The notes below the pieces were generated by a model, which made no database searches, had not been told where the DNA came from, and saw nothing but the letters and a program-made list of their open reading frames with translations. From DASTQL01 sp035761805 (GTDB lineage: Bacteria > Actinomycetota > Actinomycetes > Jiangellales > Jiangellaceae): DNA of 17,832 nucleotides. Numbering within the stretch: position 1 is the first letter of the stretch; each line of letters starts with the position of its first letter. Shown piece after piece: positions 16,742-17,832 of this stretch. The translations under genes were made by a program, and so were the position numbers. The stretch lies in the NCBI GenBank assembly GCA_035761805.1, contig DASTQL010000099.1:1-17832 (forward strand), read 5' to 3'.

Positions 16742-17704
16742 GTGCAGGAGGATGGCGGCGCGAGGCGTGATGACACACTCGACCTGATCTCTCGGGCGCG
16801 AGCCGGGGACGGTGACGCGTTCCGAGAGCTGACCGAGCCGCATCGCCGCGAACTTCAGGTGCACTGCTACCGGATGCTCCGATCTTCCAAGATGCCGAGA
16901 ACGCCCTCCAAGACACACTGCTGGCTGCCTGGCAGGGCTTCGGAGGGTTCGAGGGACGCTCCACGCTCCGCACCTGGCTCTACCGAATCGCCACCAACCG
17001 GTGTCTCAATGCGCGACGCGCGGCCAGCCGACGCCCGGCCAAGGAGTGGTACGTGCCCGAGGTCGAACCGCCCGGACCGACCCGGCTCGGCGAAGTCGTC
17101 TGGCTCGAGCCATTTCCCGACGCCCTTCTCGAGGGTGCGATCGACGTGCCGCCCGCCCCGGAGGCCCGCTACGAGACGACCGAATCCATCTCGCTGGGAT
17201 TCGTGACTGCCCGTCAAGTCCTGCTACCTCGCCAGCTGGCCGTGCTTGTCTCGCGCGACGTCCTCGGGTTCCACGCGACCGAGGTGGCCGACATGCTGGA
17301 CTCGACCGTCGAAGCGGTCAACAGCGCCCTTGGACGGGCCCGGGGCAGCCTGCATCGCCGCCGACCGCCCACCGCCGACGGTCAACTGCCTCCCGCCGCC
17401 TCGCCCTCCGAGGACGCGATCGTGGCGAGGTTCGTCCACGCGTACGAGTCCGCCGATCTCGACACGCTCGTTGCCCGTTTGTTCGCCAGCATCTTCCGCT
17501 CGGGCCGGCGGTTCGACCTCGTGCGGACGAGAGCCGACAGGCAGCCGGCGTTCGGTGCGCATCTGCGCGGTCCTACCGGCATCCGCCACGGGACCGGCCT
17601 CATCGTCCTCACGCTCACCGGTGACCGGATCTGCGCAATGACCCGCTTCGACAACAGCGTGCTCCCATGGGTTCGGGCTACCGCGATCGCTCCCGAGCCC
17701 ATAG
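16742..17704 (+). pseudogene. ECF sigma factor with SnoaL-like C-terminus (SigX5/SigG type), frameshifted and internally deleted
   Basis: GTG 16742 follows GGAGG at 16728-16732. The first frame gives LISRARAGDGDAFRELTEPHRRELQVHCYRML (sigma region 2). A one-base loss near 16885 moves to DAENALQDTLLAAWQGFGGF, RTWLYRIATNRCLN (region 2) and, after a Pro-rich linker (EWYVPEVEPPGPTRLGEVVWL), region 4 (RDVLGFHATEVADMLDSTVEAVNSAL). A SnoaL/NTF2-like C-terminal domain follows (AYESADLDTLV, FRSGRRFDLV, RGPTGIRHGTG, RFDNSVLPW). About 25-30 residues expected between LDTLVA and ASIFRSG are missing at 17473-17482, in frame. An extra G near 17670 replaces the expected ending FGLPRSLPSP (stop 17702-17704) with a tail running to 17775. 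Family expectations are from memory. The 229-bp gap to the divergent SDR shows no clear promoter. Confidence 0.78.
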
Positions 17705-17776
17705 CCAGCTTCCGAGCGGTCGATGTGCGCGGCAGCACAACGCACACCGGCCGAGGGGGCACCGACCAGAACTAGA

Positions 17777-17795
17777 CCGAGGAGTATCACCTCGG
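17777..17795. terminator. Small hairpin after the sigma-factor remnant
   Basis: CCGAGG (17777-17782) and CCTCGG (17790-17795) form a perfect 6-bp stem with a 7-base loop, immediately after the last stop codon at 17773-17775. It lacks a T-run. The remaining bases to the window end show nothing I can assign. Confidence 0.35.
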
Positions 17796-17832
17796 GCAAC
17801 TCGGTGAGCGCCTGACGCCCGAGATCGCACGG

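Overview
The window is high-GC DNA (roughly 70% by eye) with dense coding, frequent GTG starts and 4-base stop/start overlaps. It carries the actinobacterial orders tig-clpP1-clpP2-clpX and valS-folC-DUF4233. Two distinct ClpP paralogues, a ClgR-type operator before clpP1 and a TANNNT -10 placed for a leaderless GTG all point to an actinobacterium. Nocardioidaceae (Nocardioides-like) is my best guess from overall protein flavour, but that is inference.

Layout. (1) 1-1026: the 3' part of a SpoIIE/PP2C-type phosphatase, then tRNA-Gly(UCC) on the minus strand and tRNA-Pro(UGG) on the plus strand, with a hairpin after the latter. (2) 1130-5554: a protein-quality-control cluster: trigger factor, ClpP1, ClpP2 and ClpX. 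A ClgR box lies upstream of clpP1 and a palindrome upstream of clpX. (3) 5589-8823: three plus-strand genes, two junctions being 4-base overlaps: an M20 metallohydrolase, a COG3375-type GNAT acyltransferase and an enolase-superfamily N-succinylamino-acid racemase. This is the gene set of the N-succinyl route that converts D-amino acids irreversibly to L-amino acids. (4) 8872-11183, minus strand: an APC/CAT-family amino-acid permease overlapping a tandem universal-stress protein. (5) 11344-15640: valS-folC-DUF4233, chained by GTGA overlaps and probably read from a leaderless promoter. (6) 15635-17795: an accessory, decaying segment. A minus-strand short-chain dehydrogenase needs about five single-base corrections. 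The divergent ECF sigma factor has two frameshifts and an apparent internal deletion. The ndk gene that I would expect after DUF4233 is not seen.

A repeated 81-bp palindromic element occurs at 2522-2602 and 15635-15715. In both copies its conserved left end contains the TGA stop codon of the preceding gene (tig and DUF4233), and its centre folds into a strong hairpin. In the second copy it exactly fills the gap between two convergent stop codons. This element and the D-to-L amino-acid cassette are the most interesting items. I found no CRISPR array, transposase, integrase or phage gene.
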